Below, piece after piece: positions 1 through 8,441 of a stretch of DNA of 64,000 bases. The DNA is from JBAZTO01 sp041661865 (GTDB lineage: Bacteria; Planctomycetota; Phycisphaerae; SM23-33), in assembly GCA_041661865.1 (NCBI GenBank), contig JBAZTO010000006.1, forward strand, positions 41,708 to 105,707, in the 5' to 3' direction. Position numbers and translations under genes: made by a program. The number at the start of each line of letters is the position of its first letter. Within the stretch, counting starts at the first letter, position 1. Below the pieces are notes generated by a model that saw only the letters and a list, made by a program, of their open reading frames with translations, was not told the origin of the DNA and ran no database searches.

Positions 1-2249
1 CCCGCCGCCGCCCGCTCGATCTTCTCGGGGCAGGAAGCGGCCGCCCAGCTCAGCGCCGAGCGATACGCGTCGCGTGGGCCGGCAAACAGGCCCGCCACGG
101 CCGCCGAGACGGCCTCCTGGCTGCCGGCGATCTCGTCGGGTTCCGGCAGGAACTGTCCCGGCCCGATCCGCTCGACCCGCCCTGCCTTGGCCACGGCGTC
201 ATAACCGCCGCAGGGCCCCAGCAGCGAGTGCAGGAAGCTGCTGGCGGCGGAGGCCTTGCCCGCAGCGTCGAATTCCAGGAAGCTCAGCGTGAGAGTCTCG
301 TCGGTCCGCGAGGCGGCCAGGTAGAACAGCAGCATCTCGCGGGCCGTCAGGTCGCCGCGCTGGTCCAGCGCCAGCCCGCGATGGGCCCAGGCGGCGCGGT
401 CGCCCTCGGAGATCAGGGCGCTGTCGCCGGGGCGTCGCGGGAACTGCCCCTCGCCCACGCCCAGGCAGAAAACGTGACGGTATCGCAGCGCGCGGGCGTC
501 CAGCACGTCCAGCACATCCACCAGCGACTCTCCGCCGGCGCCGGGACAGGTCGCCTCAGCCATCGCCGCCTTGAGATGGGCCACGCCCGGCTGCGGCTCG
601 GGAAGCTCCCACAACGCCGCCGCCAGCGCCGCCAGCGCCCGCAGGTCGCGCCCGATGAGGGAAGGTTCATCCTGCCCACAGGCTGCGGCGTGCAACTGCA
701 GGCCCTCGATGACCGCAGCCAACCTCGCGCCGGCGCTTTCCGCTGACGCCCCTACCGCTGCCTCGCCGGGCGCCGAAAGCGAGAACAAGGCCTGGAGCAT
801 GGCGTCGGCATCGGCGCAGGCCTGCGGCGTGGGCAACTGGGCAGGCGACGGCGTGTCGTCGTCAAGGTCGCTGGTTCGGCCGGCGATGGCAGCCAGTCGC
901 CCCGCGGCGCGGCTGTAGGATTCTCGGCCGCGGACCACGTTGCCCTGCCGGATGATCGTCTCGGCGGCTGCGACGGTGGAGGCGTCGTACGGGCCCAGCG
1001 CGCCGGGGCGGAAGTAACTATTCTTTATCACGCGGAGGACGCGGCAGTGATCGAAACCCTCGCCGGCCAGCTCCGCCGCCTCGAAGGCCAGGGCCACGAT
1101 CGGCACAGCCAGCAGGCCCTGGGGCCCCTGGGCCAGGGGGATCTCGCAGCGGCGGAAGATCCGCTCGATCGCGGGCCTGTAGGCCTCCAGCGAGCGGGCC
1201 AGGACGGCGATGCTTCCCGGCTCGGCCCCGGCCAGCAGGCACCGCTTGACCCGCCGCGCGACGGCGGCCACCTCGCCCTCGATGCCGCAGGCGGCGATGA
1301 TCGAGATGCCGCGCGGCAGCGGACAGGGCTGGGCGTCGAAGTCAAAGAGCCGGTCCCACAGCGGGGCGTGCGGCGCAGCCTCGCCCGGCGCGCGGGCCAG
1401 GGCAATCTCGGCGCACTTGCCCGCGAACTTCCCGCGAATCTGCGCCGCCGTCCGCGCCGTCCAGTGCCACAGCCGCCCCCGCCCGTCGTCATCCAGCGGC
1501 AGCGTAATGACCACGCGTTGCACCCTGGCAGCCAGGCTGGCCAGGATGTCCAACTGCGTGGGCGTGAAGTCGGTAAAGCCGTCGGCCGCCACGGCTGCAA
1601 GGGCCGGCAGTCCCGGCACAGCCGCCCCGGCGGGCAAGCCGGCCAAAATGTCGCGCACCAGCCACAGCAGGCCCTCGGTGTCGAAGGCATGCTCCTCCCG
1701 CAGATGCTCCTGGTAGCGGCGATACACTTCCAGCAGGTCGCGGGTCTTGCCGCGAGAGTTCCCGATGGCCGCAGCCAGGGCCTCGGGCTCGATGGCGGCG
1801 CGTTTGAGTTCCGCGATGGACTTGTCCAGCGCCGCCGGCAGGCCGGGCGTGTCGAGAACCGCCCCGATGGCTGAGAGCTTGCCCTGGGCGCCAAGCTGCT
1901 CGACGATCCGCCGCAGCAGCAGGTGCCGCGCCACGGGCGTCAGCCGCCGGGCCGGCTGGGCCGCGCCGCTGAGGATTCGCGCCGCCAGGCTCGCGAAGGT
2001 CATCACCGCCGGGGCCACCAGCACCCCGCCGACGGCACGCTGCATCAATCGTCGCCGCAGGGCAGCGGCAGCCGGGGCGTTGGGGGCCAGCAGCACGCAT
2101 TGGCCAGCCCCAGCCTGCTCGTAGTGCTCGTAGAGGTCCAGCACCACCGAAGTCTTGCCCGCGCCGGCTGGGCCGCGCAGCAGCAACGCCGCTTCGGTTC
2201 GTGCGAGCACTTGCGACAGGATCGTTGAATGGGCACCGTCCCTGGCCAC
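1..2249 (-). CDS. AddB/RexB-like ATP-dependent nuclease-helicase subunit, partial (C-terminus off window)
   Basis: One frame stays open from about 2282 down to base 1, giving some 750 visible residues with no stop. Near the N-terminus lies a Walker A motif, GPAGAGKT (about residues 26-33). Around residue 590 is CLGVGEGQFPRR, which resembles the F(V)LGxxEGxFP motif of AddB/UvrD-type proteins. In this family the protein pairs with AddA to resect double-strand breaks, and the C-terminus carries a PD-(D/E)XK nuclease with an Fe-S cluster; that part is outside the window. No ATG precedes the Walker motif, so GTG at 2249 is used; GTG at 2282 is an alternative. Shorter antisense frames over this stretch are shadows. 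Family call fairly sure, exact subunit less so. Confidence 0.8.
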   Translation of the reverse strand, partial: MARDGAHSTILSQVLARTEAALLLRGPAGAGKTSVVLDLYEHYEQAGAGQCVLLAPNAPAAAALRRRLMQRAVGGVLVAPAVMTFASLAARILSGAAQPARRLTPVARHLLLRRIVEQLGAQGKLSAIGAVLDTPGLPAALDKSIAELKRAAIEPEALAAAIGNSRGKTRDLLEVYRRYQEHLREEHAFDTEGLLWLVRDILAGLPAGAAVPGLPALAAVAADGFTDFTPTQLDILASLAARVQRVVITLPLDDDGRGRLWHWTARTAAQIRGKFAGKCAEIALARAPGEAAPHAPLWDRLFDFDAQPCPLPRGISIIAACGIEGEVAAVARRVKRCLLAGAEPGSIAVLARSLEAYRPAIERIFRRCEIPLAQGPQGLLAVPIVALAFEAAELAGEGFDHCRVLRVIKNSYFRPGALGPYDASTVAAAETIIRQGNVVRGRESYSRAAGRLAAIAGRTSDLDDDTPSPAQLPTPQACADADAMLQALFSLSAPGEAAVGASAESAGARLAAVIEGLQLHAAACGQDEPSLIGRDLRALAALAAALWELPEPQPGVAHLKAAMAEATCPGAGGESLVDVLDVLDARALRYRHVFCLGVGEGQFPRRPGDSALISEGDRAAWAHRGLALDQRGDLTAREMLLFYLAASRTDETLTLSFLEFDAAGKASAASSFLHSLLGPCGGYDAVAKAGRVERIGPGQFLPEPDEIAGSQEAVSAAVAGLFAGPRDAYRSALSWAAASCPEKIERAAA

Positions 2250-2405
2250 GCCCGTATTGTGGCATCCCGCCGCCCAAATCACAACAGCCGGCCGACGCCG
2301 GATCGATTTTCTCCCAGGCCACTGCCGCAAACTGTGCGAACCGCGATGCGTAATGCCGAGCCTACTCTCTATTGGAGGAGCGGGCATGCGTGAGAGTAAT
2401 TACTA

Positions 2406-2434
2406 TTGTCAATTCACCAGTTTCAGGTTAGACT
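2406..2434 (+). promoter_or_regulatory. Promoter of the trpS leader
   Basis: TTGTCA at 2406-2411 and TAGACT at 2429-2434 are separated by exactly 17 bases. The expected start, near 2441, lies just ahead of the leader peptide ATG at 2454. Sigma-70 style match by eye only. Confidence 0.5.
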
Positions 2435-2453
2435 TCTGAGATCGGAACACAAG

Positions 2454-2525
2454 ATGAGCAACCAAAGAGGATTATTTGCTGAGCAGGCATGGTGGTGGCG
2501 CCCTACGGGGTGGCCATCTGCCTGA
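2454..2525 (+). CDS. Trp-rich leader peptide (trp-type attenuation) upstream of trpS
   Basis: An ATG at 2454 opens a 23-residue reading frame that ends in TGA at 2523-2525. It contains four tryptophans, three of them consecutive (TGG TGG TGG at 2490-2498) and a fourth at 2511-2513. GGAA lies about 8 bases before the ATG. A strong stem-loop followed by a T-rich stretch starts 25 bases after the stop, and trpS follows. This is the arrangement of ribosome-mediated transcription attenuation: stalling at Trp codons when charged tRNA-Trp is scarce would favour an antiterminator and allow trpS transcription. The peptide is probably a sensor only. It is too short for routine gene callers. Confidence 0.8.
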   Translation: MSNQRGLFAEQAWWWRPTGWPSA

Positions 2526-2550
2526 GGTTGCGCTGACTTGAAACCATAAG

Positions 2551-2593
2551 GCCGTGGCCGCTCTAAGAGCGACCGCGGCTTTCGTGTTTTTTG
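2551..2593 (+). terminator. Attenuator terminator hairpin before trpS
   Basis: The arm at 2551-2563 (GCCGTGGCCGCTC) pairs with 2567-2579 (GAGCGACCGCGGC), with one wobble and one mismatch, around a TAA loop. It is followed by a T-rich stretch that includes TTTTTT near 2587. Its place between the Trp leader peptide and trpS suggests a conditional terminator rather than the end of a transcript. Confidence 0.7.
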
Positions 2594-2661
2594 CGAAGGG
2601 TCGCGGAGTGAATCTGCGGCCCTTTTTCTTTCAGGACAACCCATACTCAAGAGGTGGAAAC

Positions 2662-3669
2662 ATGACAAGTGCAAGCCACAAACCGGTTCTGCTGAGCGGA
2701 AGTGCCCCGACAGGCACGTTGACAATTGGGAATTACCTGGGAGCTATTCGTCACTGGGTCAGGCTACAGGATACGCACGATTGCCTCTTTGTCCTGGTTG
2801 ACCTCCACGCCTTGACGGTCCCCAATGACCCTGCGTCACTGCTACGCAGGAGTCAGGAGTTTGTCGCACTGTACCTGGCCTGCGGGGTCGACCCAGACCG
2901 CAGCCTCGTGTTCGTACAGTCGCACGTCCCCCAACATGCCCAATTGGCGTGGGTGTTGAATTGCATCACTCCGTTCGGGCGCTTGAGCCGAATGACCCAG
3001 TTCAAGGAGAAGGCCAACAAGCACCCGGAGAACGTTAACGCCGGGCTGTTCACCTACCCGGTACTGATGGCGGCCGACATACTGCTCTACGGCACGCAAT
3101 TGGTGCCCGTCGGTGAAGATCAGAAACAACACCTTGAACTGACACGCGACCTGGCCAATGGCTTCAACCGGAAATACGGAAACGTCTTCGTTGTGCCCGA
3201 GCCGTACATCGCCCCCCTCGGCGCCAGAATCATGAGCCTGCAAGACCCGTCGCGCAAGATGGACAAGAGTGATCCCAACCCAGCCAACTACATCGGACTG
3301 TTGGACGAACCGGACGTTGTCCGGCGAAAGATCCGGCGCGCGGTTACGGATCCTGGCTCCGAGGTCGTTTTCGATGAGAGCAAACCAGGCATATCCAATC
3401 TGCTCTCGATTCATGCCTGCCTGTCCGGCAGCCGGATGCAGGAATTGCAGGAGCGATACCGGGGATGTGGGTATGGACATCTCAAGAACGACCTTGCGGA
3501 CATCATCATAGAAAAACTCCGGCCGATTCAAGATCGCTATCACAGCATCATTGGAGACAGCACCACGCTGCGGCTCACATTAAAGAACGGCGCGGAGCGG
3601 GCGCATCAACGGGCCCAGAAGAAGTTGCAAGAGGTCTATGGTCTGATGGGCTTGGAACCCGGAAACTGA
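2662..3669 (+). CDS. trpS: Tryptophanyl-tRNA synthetase
   Basis: Charges tRNA-Trp with tryptophan using ATP in the cytoplasm. The 335-residue protein matches the compact bacterial TrpRS length. The class I HIGH-type signature appears as TIGN (residues 21-24) inside GTLTIGNYLG, and the KMSKS loop as KMDKS (199-203). The start ATG at 2662 follows GAGGTGG at a good distance; an upstream in-frame GTG at 2554 would put the attenuator hairpin inside the coding sequence and is rejected. It stands alone, with neither neighbour in Trp metabolism. Regulation is probably by the Trp-codon leader at 2454-2525 and the hairpin at 2551-2593. Confidence 0.96.
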   Translation: MTSASHKPVLLSGSAPTGTLTIGNYLGAIRHWVRLQDTHDCLFVLVDLHALTVPNDPASLLRRSQEFVALYLACGVDPDRSLVFVQSHVPQHAQLAWVLNCITPFGRLSRMTQFKEKANKHPENVNAGLFTYPVLMAADILLYGTQLVPVGEDQKQHLELTRDLANGFNRKYGNVFVVPEPYIAPLGARIMSLQDPSRKMDKSDPNPANYIGLLDEPDVVRRKIRRAVTDPGSEVVFDESKPGISNLLSIHACLSGSRMQELQERYRGCGYGHLKNDLADIIIEKLRPIQDRYHSIIGDSTTLRLTLKNGAERAHQRAQKKLQEVYGLMGLEPGN

Positions 3670-3786
3670 TTGGGCACCCGGCAGAGACGAACGCCCGCGA
3701 GCTTGCGCATCGCGGCTAGTCCGTCGTCGGCAGCATCTGGTCCCTATTCCCTCTTGCCTATTCCCTGGTCTCTTGGTCCCTCTCCT

Positions 3787-3834
3787 CAAATCCCCCTTGG
3801 CAAACGGGGCGGATCGAGATATCTTGCCCCCCTG
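3787..3834 (+). repeat. Dispersed 48-bp intergenic repeat, copy 1
   Basis: This 48-base segment matches 10547-10594 at nearly every position, including the core CTTGGCAAACGGGG and the GATATCTT that follows. Both copies lie between genes, preceded by a pyrimidine-rich CCCT tract. Function unknown. The rest of the 3670-3962 gap holds nothing else I recognise. Confidence 0.65.
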
Positions 3835-3962
3835 TTTTCGGACTTGCCCGCGAAGGACTGGGGCGGTAGCGTGGCGGCATGGGCAGATGACAGCGTATGG
3901 CGGCCGGGCGAATCTGTCAGCCACTGTGCAAGAACTACCCGGTCCCCCTATCAGGAGAGACC

Positions 3963-4772
3963 ATGAGCAACCAAGACACCAACACGACCATGGCGGTGTT
4001 CCTTGACCTGGAGAACATCGCACTCGGGGCCCACGATGCCCATTATCCTCCGTTCAGCATCCAGAAGGTGCTCGAGCGCCTCCTGCTCAAGGGGCATATC
4101 GTCGTCAAGAAGGCCTACTGCGACTTCGACCGCTACAAGACCTTCAAACGCGACCTGCACGAGGCCGCCTTCGAGCTGATCGAGATCCCGCACGTCAGCC
4201 GGTCGGGCAAGAACTCCGCCGACATCCGCATGGTGGTCGATGCCCTCGACCTGTGCTACACCAAGGGCCATGTGGACACCTTCGTCATCATCAGCGGCGA
4301 CTCGGATTTCTCACCGCTGGTGAGCAAGCTCCGCGAGAACGCCAAGGACGTCATCGGCGTGGGCGTGAGGAATTCCACCGCCGACCTGTTCATCAACAAC
4401 TGCGACGTGTTCATCTACTACGACGACCTGGTGCGGGCCGAGCCGTCGAAGGCCCGGCAACGCACCGCGGCCATCGCTCCCGCCGCCAAAGAAAAGCCCG
4501 CGGATGCCGCGAACAAGGGCCCTTCGCTGGAAAAGGCGCTCAACCAACTGGTCGAGACGTTGGAAGCCATCACCGAGGAACGCGATGCGGACGAGCCGAT
4601 CTGGGGATCGATGATCAAGCAGGCGATCAAACGCCGCAACCCCGGCTTCAACGAGCGGGCCTACGGGTTCCACTCGTTCAACGACATGCTCCTGGAAGCC
4701 CAGAAGCTCGGACTGCTGAAGCTGGAGGCGGACAAGAAGTCCGGCGGCTACACCGTGCAGGCCGCGGATTGA
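3963..4772 (+). CDS. NYN-domain RNase with C-terminal LOTUS/OST-HTH domain
   Basis: A 269-residue protein. The N-terminal part is a NYN (PIN-like) nuclease fold: FLDLEN near residues 13-18 supplies the first acidic residues, and SGDSDF at 111-116 is the hallmark central motif. After a charged linker, residues of about 190-265 resemble a LOTUS/OST-HTH RNA-binding domain (GSMIKQAIKRRNPGF onward). Known NYN-LOTUS proteins are thought to bind or cut structured RNA; the substrate here is unknown. Start at 3963 is supported by AGGAGAG five bases upstream. It is monocistronic, between trpS and a porin gene. Family confident, RNA target not. Confidence 0.85.
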   Translation: MSNQDTNTTMAVFLDLENIALGAHDAHYPPFSIQKVLERLLLKGHIVVKKAYCDFDRYKTFKRDLHEAAFELIEIPHVSRSGKNSADIRMVVDALDLCYTKGHVDTFVIISGDSDFSPLVSKLRENAKDVIGVGVRNSTADLFINNCDVFIYYDDLVRAEPSKARQRTAAIAPAAKEKPADAANKGPSLEKALNQLVETLEAITEERDADEPIWGSMIKQAIKRRNPGFNERAYGFHSFNDMLLEAQKLGLLKLEADKKSGGYTVQAAD

Positions 4773-5121
4773 AGGCGCGGAGCTTCGGCCCTGCCCATAC
4801 TGGCCCGGTTGGCGTAGAAGGTTATCATCAAGTCGCAAGTGGCCGGATCGTCCACTTTCCAGAGACTCGGCGAGGTCGAACCGGCCCCACAAACAGCCAG
4901 CCGCGAGTGAAGCCCACCACGTCATCCCCGCTGGCGATCCTGCCCAGAGATGAAACATCCTCAAGAAAGAACCTCCGGCCATCCGATAGACCCCGTGACG
5001 TTCGTGCTTGCAGAGTTCGGGACGACTTCTTGTGCCCCCACGTGTGGTATTGCGGCGGCTGTTGCCACGTCCGTCAGGCAGTTCGCCGTGGGGCGGAAGG
5101 GCCTTGGAAGGACAACTCCAG
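4773..5121. other. Intergenic region, nothing recognised
   Basis: This 349-base gap lies between the NYN gene and the porin gene. I see no convincing small gene, RNA or terminator. The porin ribosome-binding site GGAAGGA is at its right end. Confidence 0.4.
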
Positions 5122-6444
5122 GTGCGTCAAAACAAATCCGCCGTATGGTTGTTCCTCTCCGCCACCCTGCTTGCTCTCTTGTCGACCAAGGGAATAGTTC
5201 GCGCCGCCTATAACGATCCGTACGCCCCGCCGTCCCCGGCGGCACGGGAAGAGGCAGAGGAGACAGGCCCGAAGGGGTTGCTGGAGCGCGACACGCTGAC
5301 GGACAACTGGTTCGGCTTCGGCAAGAAGTTGGAGGAGCAGGGTCTCACGGTGACCCTGTCGGCCACGCAGATCTACCAGCAGAACCTTCACGGCGGGCTC
5401 AGCACGCACCGCCGCGCCGGCCGATACCAGGGCGGGTACGACCTGGAACTGACGTTTGACCTGGAGAAACTGGCCAAGATTCCCGGCGGCAGCGTGTACG
5501 TCCTCGGCGAGGGCAGTTGGTCGAACGGCATAGACCCATCATCCGTCGGCAGCATCTTTGGCGTCAATGGCGATGTGATCGGCACCATTCCGATCCAGGT
5601 TTCGGAATTGTGGTACGAGCAGTCATTCCTCAATGAGAAGGTTATCATCCGCGCCGGCAAGATCGACCTCACCGGCGGATTTGAGTGCAAGGGCTGCCCG
5701 GTGGCCTTCGACGGCAGCCACTACGCCAACGACCAGACGACGCAATTCCTCAACGGGGCGCTGGTAAACAATCCGACCATTCCGTTCCCCTGGCAGGGGT
5801 TGGGCGCGGCTGCCTACGTAACTCCGGTGGACTTCTGGTACGTCGCCGCCGGCGCGGGCGACGCCGAAGCGGACGCCCGTGAGACGGGCTTCAACACGGC
5901 CTTCCACGGGTCCGACCGCTTCTTCAGTATCTACGAAACCGGCCTCATGCCGGAAATCCCCTCCGGCAAGGGCGATCTCCGCGGGGCGTACCGAGTCGGC
6001 ATGTGGCTGGACCCGCGGCAGGAGCGGCTCGACGGCGAGGGCTACCGAAACGACAACATCGGCGTCTACACGAGCTGCGACCAGATGGTCCTGAAGGAAA
6101 AAAACGACAAGGAAGACACGCAGGGCTTGGCCGCCTTCTTCCGTTGGGGCTCGGCGCCGGCCCAGACCAGCGTCATCCGCTGCTTCTGGAGCGTCGGCGC
6201 ACAGTACCAGGGACTGCTGCCGGATCGCGACAATGATATCGTCGCCTTCGGCGTCGCGCAGGGGAACATCAGCCCGGCCGCTGACCTCGAAGCCTCGCAC
6301 GAGACGGCGCTGGAACTCTACTACAACATCGAGGTGACCCCCTGGCTGCACATCAGTCCCGATGTCCAATACATCTTCAACCCCGGAGGCGATGCGGGCA
6401 ACGACGCCGTTGTGGTGGGCATGCGTGTCCTGATTGCATTCTAA
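5122..6444 (+). CDS. OprB-family carbohydrate-selective porin
   Basis: A 440-residue outer-membrane beta-barrel protein. Residues 1-28 form a signal peptide with a hydrophobic core (WLFLSATLLALL) and a cleavage site near VRAA. The mature part has alternating aromatic and charged strands, LTDNWFG near its start, YQGGYDLELTFDLEK, a paired-Cys segment ECKGCP, and a C-terminal strand ending in phenylalanine (VLIAF), typical for BAM recognition. OprB-type porins pass sugars passively across the outer membrane. GTG at 5122 follows GGAAGGA at about 9 bases; an upstream in-frame ATG at 5008 would bury the signal peptide. Substrate not predictable. Confidence 0.85.
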   Translation: MRQNKSAVWLFLSATLLALLSTKGIVRAAYNDPYAPPSPAAREEAEETGPKGLLERDTLTDNWFGFGKKLEEQGLTVTLSATQIYQQNLHGGLSTHRRAGRYQGGYDLELTFDLEKLAKIPGGSVYVLGEGSWSNGIDPSSVGSIFGVNGDVIGTIPIQVSELWYEQSFLNEKVIIRAGKIDLTGGFECKGCPVAFDGSHYANDQTTQFLNGALVNNPTIPFPWQGLGAAAYVTPVDFWYVAAGAGDAEADARETGFNTAFHGSDRFFSIYETGLMPEIPSGKGDLRGAYRVGMWLDPRQERLDGEGYRNDNIGVYTSCDQMVLKEKNDKEDTQGLAAFFRWGSAPAQTSVIRCFWSVGAQYQGLLPDRDNDIVAFGVAQGNISPAADLEASHETALELYYNIEVTPWLHISPDVQYIFNPGGDAGNDAVVVGMRVLIAF

Positions 6445-6515
6445 CGCCTCTTCGGAACTCCCGCGGCGACCTCGCGTTATCTGCCCAGAGGCGAGGCCGC
6501 ACCTTCAAGCCTCTC

Positions 6516-8441
6516 TTAAGCCCTGTCGTGACCGGCCGCGAGACAGGCCTCGCGAGGCGATCCGGCCATGTAACTCCGTATATAGTCCTCCGCGTCCTTG
6601 GCACCCATCGGCTTGGAGAACAGGTATCCCTGTAGCTTGTTGCACTTAAGGCCGTCCAATATCGCCGCCTGTTCGGGGGTTTCGACCCCCTCCACGATCA
6701 CCTCCATGTGGAATGCGCGGGCCAGTTCCACGATGGCTTTCAGGACCGATTGGAGCTCTTCGCGGCTGGTCATGTCTCGCACAAACGAGCAGTCGATCTT
6801 GAGGCCGCTCAGCGCGAACTGGTGCAGACAACTCAGGGAGGACTGTCCCGTGCCGAAATCGTCCAGATACAGTCGTATTCCCGCCCGCTTGATATCTTCG
6901 ATCAATTGCGCGGCCAGGAGGGTGTCGTCCATGACGGCGCTTTCGGTGATCTCCAGGCAGAGACTGTTGGCGAGAACGCCGCTTTCCGCGACCATCTGCA
7001 CGACCTGCCGCGCCAATGTCGGGTCCGCCAGGCTCCTTCGGGACAGGTTGGCGTTCAGGGTCAGTTCCATCTCGGGGTACCTGTCCTGCCAGACCTTCAA
7101 CTGACGACAGGCTTCGCGAATCACCCAGAAGTCGATTTGAAGGATCAGGCCCATTTCCTCGGCAACGCCAATGAACCCTGACGGGCTGATCAGCCCGCGT
7201 TGGGGATGCTGCCACCGAATCAGGGCCTCGAATCCAACCAGGCCGCCGGGCGCGCGGACGATGGGCTGGTAATGCACGACAAACTGCTGTTCCACAAGGG
7301 CGTTACGAAGTTCGACCTCCAACGCCAGACGGGCGGCGGCTTGCTCGTGCATTCTCTCGTCGAACATCACGTATCGGGACCGGCCCGAGCCCTTGGCGCG
7401 ATACATGGCCGTATCAGCATCTCGCACCATATCAGAGGGGCTGTCATAGGGACGTTGGCTGGTGGTAATGCCCACGCTGACGGTAATGTGGAACACCTGA
7501 CCCGCAATCTTATAAGGGGCGTGGAGCACCTCCAGGATCCGCTCCGCCACGCGGGCGGCGTCGGTGTCCTCCCGAATGTCGTCCAGCAGGACGACAAACT
7601 CGTCACCTCCCAACCGGACGGGCATGCTGTCCCCATAACTGACCATATCACCCGCTCGCAACGACTCGCGCAGGCGTTCGGCTATACTCACCAGCAGCAA
7701 GTCGCCCACCTCGTGTCCGAGGCTGTCGTTGATCGTCTTGAAGCGATCGCAATCCAGGAACATGATGGCGAACTTATGGTCCGGGTGGCGGTTCCGCCGC
7801 TCGAAGCACGCGGCGATCCGTACCATCAGCAAGGCGCGGTTGGGCAGCCCGGTCAGCTCGTCATGAAGAGCCATGTGCTGGATTTTGGCGGTTCGTTCCT
7901 GGACCAACTGGTCCAGTTGCTCCATCTTCAATTCCGCCTGACGGCCCAGTTGCCACTTTTCGACCAGGGATTTCGCCGCTTGAACTGCTTCCGTGGCCTC
8001 GAAGGGTTTCTTTAGAATCAGCAACCGGTCGCCCGGGTTCAGTTCTCTTGCTATATGGTCCAACGAGTGGTCCGAGTATGCGGTGCAAAGAACTACCTGT
8101 AGACGTGAATCGCATTTCCAGAGGTTCCGTATAGTCTCCAGGCCATCCCAGCCTGGCGGCATCCGCATGTCCACAAATGCCATCGAGTAGGGTTTTCCCT
8201 CTTGTAGCGATTTCTCAACCAGTTCCATCGCCTCCTGGCCTTGCGAGGCGGTGTCGACCGCCAATGTCCGGCCGGTCGGGGAGGCGGAGGTCGTCGAGCC
8301 GAACAACTGGGTCTTGGCCGAGGCCAGGCCGGCATGCGCCGTGCCGTCCTCCTCCTCCAGGATCTTTCGGAAGATGGTTTGAATCTCGACGTTGTCGTCT
8401 ACCACGAGAATCCGAGCAGGTGTTTGTCTTTCGCCGTCCAT
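6516..8441 (-). CDS. REC-GGDEF-EAL response regulator (c-di-GMP turnover)
   Basis: A 641-residue protein with three domains: a receiver domain (about 10-155, phospho-acceptor Asp91 in FVDMRMPPG, and a KKP near 145), a GGDEF domain (intact GGDEF at 278-282, second diguanylate signature around LGHEVGD) and an EAL domain (EAL at 405-407, with ITES and DDFGTG downstream). Both catalytic signatures look intact, so it could make or degrade cyclic di-GMP; bifunctional proteins often favour one activity. Its ATG overlaps the kinase stop by one base (TAATG) with GGAGG just upstream, so it is co-translated with the sensor kinase, its likely partner. A c-di-GMP riboswitch lies at about 32430. Confidence 0.93.
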   Translation of the reverse strand: MDGERQTPARILVVDDNVEIQTIFRKILEEEDGTAHAGLASAKTQLFGSTTSASPTGRTLAVDTASQGQEAMELVEKSLQEGKPYSMAFVDMRMPPGWDGLETIRNLWKCDSRLQVVLCTAYSDHSLDHIARELNPGDRLLILKKPFEATEAVQAAKSLVEKWQLGRQAELKMEQLDQLVQERTAKIQHMALHDELTGLPNRALLMVRIAACFERRNRHPDHKFAIMFLDCDRFKTINDSLGHEVGDLLLVSIAERLRESLRAGDMVSYGDSMPVRLGGDEFVVLLDDIREDTDAARVAERILEVLHAPYKIAGQVFHITVSVGITTSQRPYDSPSDMVRDADTAMYRAKGSGRSRYVMFDERMHEQAAARLALEVELRNALVEQQFVVHYQPIVRAPGGLVGFEALIRWQHPQRGLISPSGFIGVAEEMGLILQIDFWVIREACRQLKVWQDRYPEMELTLNANLSRRSLADPTLARQVVQMVAESGVLANSLCLEITESAVMDDTLLAAQLIEDIKRAGIRLYLDDFGTGQSSLSCLHQFALSGLKIDCSFVRDMTSREELQSVLKAIVELARAFHMEVIVEGVETPEQAAILDGLKCNKLQGYLFSKPMGAKDAEDYIRSYMAGSPREACLAAGHDRA

